From Bathynomus jamesi (taxonomy: Eukaryota > Arthropoda > Malacostraca > Isopoda > Cirolanidae): a DNA stretch of 64,000 nt. Both the position numbers and the translations under genes were made by a program. The stretch spans positions 248,001-312,000 of the forward strand of contig JAJOZX010001860.1 in assembly GCA_023014485.1 (NCBI GenBank). The letters run 5' to 3'. Shown in pieces: positions 61,700 through 64,000 of this stretch; the first letter of the stretch is position 1, and each line of letters begins with the position of its first letter. The notes beneath the pieces are model-generated. The model saw nothing but the letters and a program-made list of their open reading frames with translations, made no database searches and was not told the DNA's origin.

Positions 61700-62119
61700 A
61701 GGAAGCTTCTAACAGTGGCTGTATCCTCTCACGCGAGACACATCAACACAAAGAAGAGGCGACGTCAAACTAAAACATCAACATGCTGGTGGCAAAACTT
61801 CCTCAAATCTCATGCAGTGGGCTGTCCACAGTTGGCCAGACTGACAATCAGTGACCTGTTGCGTGGCATGGTCAGAGTGCCGATTGGCTCCTGGGGCTGG
61901 ACCTATACCAGTGTTCTATTTTTTTCATTTACAGGGAGCAATTGCATGCTTCCTGCACTACTCTTACTCTCCGGCAACATTTAAGACTAATCCAGGCCCC
62001 ACTACAACTTACACATGTCACCATACACAAAGACATAGACACAATAGGACCATGAGACACATACAGCTAAGCATAATATTAACATATTACAGTACAACAC
62101 AGATGGCCTTACAAACAAA

Positions 62120-62802
62120 ATCATGCAGCTTAGGGAATTCGTACACAAACAAAACATTCACATAGCACTTATACAAGAACCAAAACTGAAACGCACACAC
62201 AAAACACCCACCATCCCTGACTTTATGGCGATCCATCAAGATCATACTGGGGTCACGGGGGTGGACTCATCACTTACATATGTAAAAGCATTAGCTACAC
62301 TGATGCCACTTAAAACATTACAAACACAATCCAAGCAGATAACACGATAGAAATATAGGGAGTGAACATGCAAAACACCACTACACTCATCAACATTTAC
62401 ATCCCAACAGATAGCTCACCTCAGGTGCCAGTCAATTACAATCCACAGTTACACAATCTTGCCTCTCTCACTAATGTCATCTTAGGAGGAGACTTCAATG
62501 CTAAAGGCACTAGTTGGTACCTGCACAACCAAAGCAACAACAGAGGCGCCAACATAGCCACACAACTAAACAGCCTTTTCATTCTTAACAATACAGAAGA
62601 ACATACACACATACCACATCAAGCAGGATACTCAAACTCCTCCCCAGACATAATGTTCTGTTCCCCCTCGCTAGCAACACATACATACTGGAGAACAGAA
62701 AAACTGTCATCAGACCACCTGCCTATCATCATTACAGCACATTCCACACACTGCCCCAACAGCCTTAGTCACACTTACAGAAATTTCAAGAAAGCTGATT
62801 AG
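62120..62802 (+). pseudogene. LINE AP-type endonuclease domain
   Basis: The first frame has MQLREFVHKQNIHIALIQEP (the QEP start with catalytic Glu); after a frame change the second has TTLINIYIPTDSSPQVPVNY, NVILGGDFNAKGTSW (GDFNA Asp/Asn pair) and SSDHLPIIITAHS (SDH with catalytic His). This is the apurinic endonuclease domain that nicks target DNA in Jockey-type LINEs. One frame change near 62345 breaks it; it is otherwise well preserved. Confidence 0.9.
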
Positions 62803-63499
62803 GAACATTTCAAAATTCAGACTGAGGAACAATTTACCACATTAAACAGCACACCCATCATAAACATCAATACAACACTCAAGACATTTAATCAGATCAT
62901 CAATAATGCAAAGAAATACATACCCAAGAGCAACATCAGGAAATACAACCCAAATTACACTAGAGAAATAGCCCACATCATAAGGCAACATAACACACAA
63001 CACCACATACCCAAGCCATAAAACAGCAGATACAACAGCTCAACACAGAAATAAACAACAAACTTAAAGAAAAACAAAAGAAACATTTAGGGAATTCATA
63101 ACACTAAACCACTGCACAGATACATCCAGGTTATACAAGACTATAAACAGCATTCACACCTCACATGTGGCTATCTGTCACAGCCAAATTAATATCCCAA
63201 CATATACATGACAAGCTCACATTCTAATTAATCACTACACACACATGTCACTTAAACAGAGAGAACAGCCAGACACAAGAAAACCTACAGACTCGACACG
63301 ACCATTACACCCTTCATTACAGACCAGACCACCAAGATCATTAAAAACATTAAGAATTCAAAGGCTACTGAACCAGGCAACATATCCAACATACACCTTA
63401 AACACTTGGGCCCACAGGGAATACTAGCTCTGACAAACATCAGCACATATTCATACCAACACTATTATTCCTGACATATGGATTATGGAAACAAGGTAA

Positions 63500-64000
63500 A
63501 ATTATTACACTACTCAAACCAAACAAAAATCCAATAGAACCAGCTTCCTATAGACCCATTACTTTACTATGCACACCTTCCAAAGTAACAGAAAGACTAG
63601 TCTTACAAATCACCAACTCACACATACCACTATCGCCTACTCAACCACAACATTACTCCTTAACTTCACACAGCACATAATGGATGGCATCAACTCCAAA
63701 TGACCAGCTGAACATACACTATTAGCAACAATAAACATTAGTAAAGCATTTGATACTATCCCACGCTTCCCTCTCATAAACAAAATACTCAACACAAAAA
63801 TGCACAATAACATCAAAAGGTGGCTGAGTAACTATCTTTCAGGAAGATACTCACAAGTCACATTTAATGGCAAGTTATCCAAAAACAATTTTTTCCAAAT
63901 GGGGTCCCTCAAGGCTCTGTTCTCTCACCAACACTGTTCAACTTATGCATGCATGACATTCCAACATCCATAGATAACAAGCTTACCTTATCATATGCAG
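63500..64000 (+). pseudogene. Jockey reverse transcriptase, N-terminal part
   Basis: Shifted frames give LLKPNKNPIEPASYRPITLL, the first RT motif; then AEHTLLATINISKAFDTIPR with the first Asp; then IKRWLSNYLSGRYSQVTFN and GVPQGSVLSPTLFNLCMHDI. The window ends at LSYA, just before the expected ADD box. About five frame changes occur in 500 bp. Confidence 0.85.

Larger units (their letters stand above)
61700..64000 (+). mobile_element. Jockey-type LINE, running off the window
   Basis: The element carries an AP endonuclease domain and a reverse transcriptase in the same direction. Its 5' part (61700-62050) has a hydrophobic stretch and an NPGP motif. Many frame breaks show it is inactive. The right edge of the window cuts the polymerase after the catalytic PQGSVLSPTLF motif. 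Confidence 0.87.

Noticed and set aside
1..64000. A cellular gene or gene cluster
   Set aside because: Every long or recognisable reading frame matched a transposable-element protein or a by-product of a repeat. No spliced cellular gene structure could be supported from sequence alone.

Overview
The window looks like repeat-dominated DNA from an invertebrate animal, most plausibly an arthropod and perhaps a decapod crustacean. I base this on the mix of BEL/Pao and Ty3/Gypsy LTR elements, CR1- and Jockey-type LINEs, Tc1/mariner, hAT, MULE and CACTA-type transposons, and on abundant AT microsatellites. The taxon is an inference. I found no intact cellular gene, CRISPR array, rRNA or operon. Almost every long or recognisable reading frame belongs to a transposable element, and most are broken.

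Layout. 0.1-3.4 kb: a BEL/Pao gag-protease remnant with its LTR, meeting a second LTR copy head to head. 3.4-4.9 kb: a LINE 3' end inside another BEL gag fragment. 5.4-6.7 kb: an LTR-like repeat (family A) split by a solo BEL LTR with a 5-bp target duplication. 7.7-10.2 kb: a deleted ZMYM1-like hAT element with a perfect 8-bp duplication. 10.3-13.4 kb: two copies of a repeat enclosing two hAT-type MITEs. 13.4-14.4 kb: two LINE 3' ends. 15.2-18.0 kb: a dead Tc1-like transposase next to a small CACTR-ended transposon. 19.3-20.6 kb: a folded-back mariner and a folded-back tRNA-like sequence. 21.8-26.8 kb: a 451-bp tandem repeat in both orientations, invaded by an 8-bp-TSD element, a hAT MITE and two family A copies.

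28.7-50.5 kb is a deep nest. A plus-strand CR1 reverse transcriptase is interrupted by a foldback element (28834-32620), which contains a CACTR-ended transposon (29135-31682). Next to it, a minus-strand CR1 is interrupted first by a BED-finger hAT (32899-37827), itself carrying a MULE (34628-35792), and then by a 12-kb Ty3/Gypsy element (38245-50220). The Gypsy element has an uninterrupted 1310-codon pol, an env-like frame and a possible -1 frameshift site, and its 5' LTR has been hit by a snap-back mariner.

51.8-60.4 kb holds two copies of an unnamed repeat-borne protein family with conserved SDG-QYKN and HGK-CDGIGG blocks, interrupted by CR1 elements, a mariner, MITEs and a foldback element. 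60.4-64 kb carries two more degenerate LINEs; the last runs off the window and keeps a trace of a 2A-like NPGP motif.

The elements do not form a pathway. The biological content is the order of insertion, which can be read from at least ten target-site duplications and from several empty sites preserved in sister copies within the same window.
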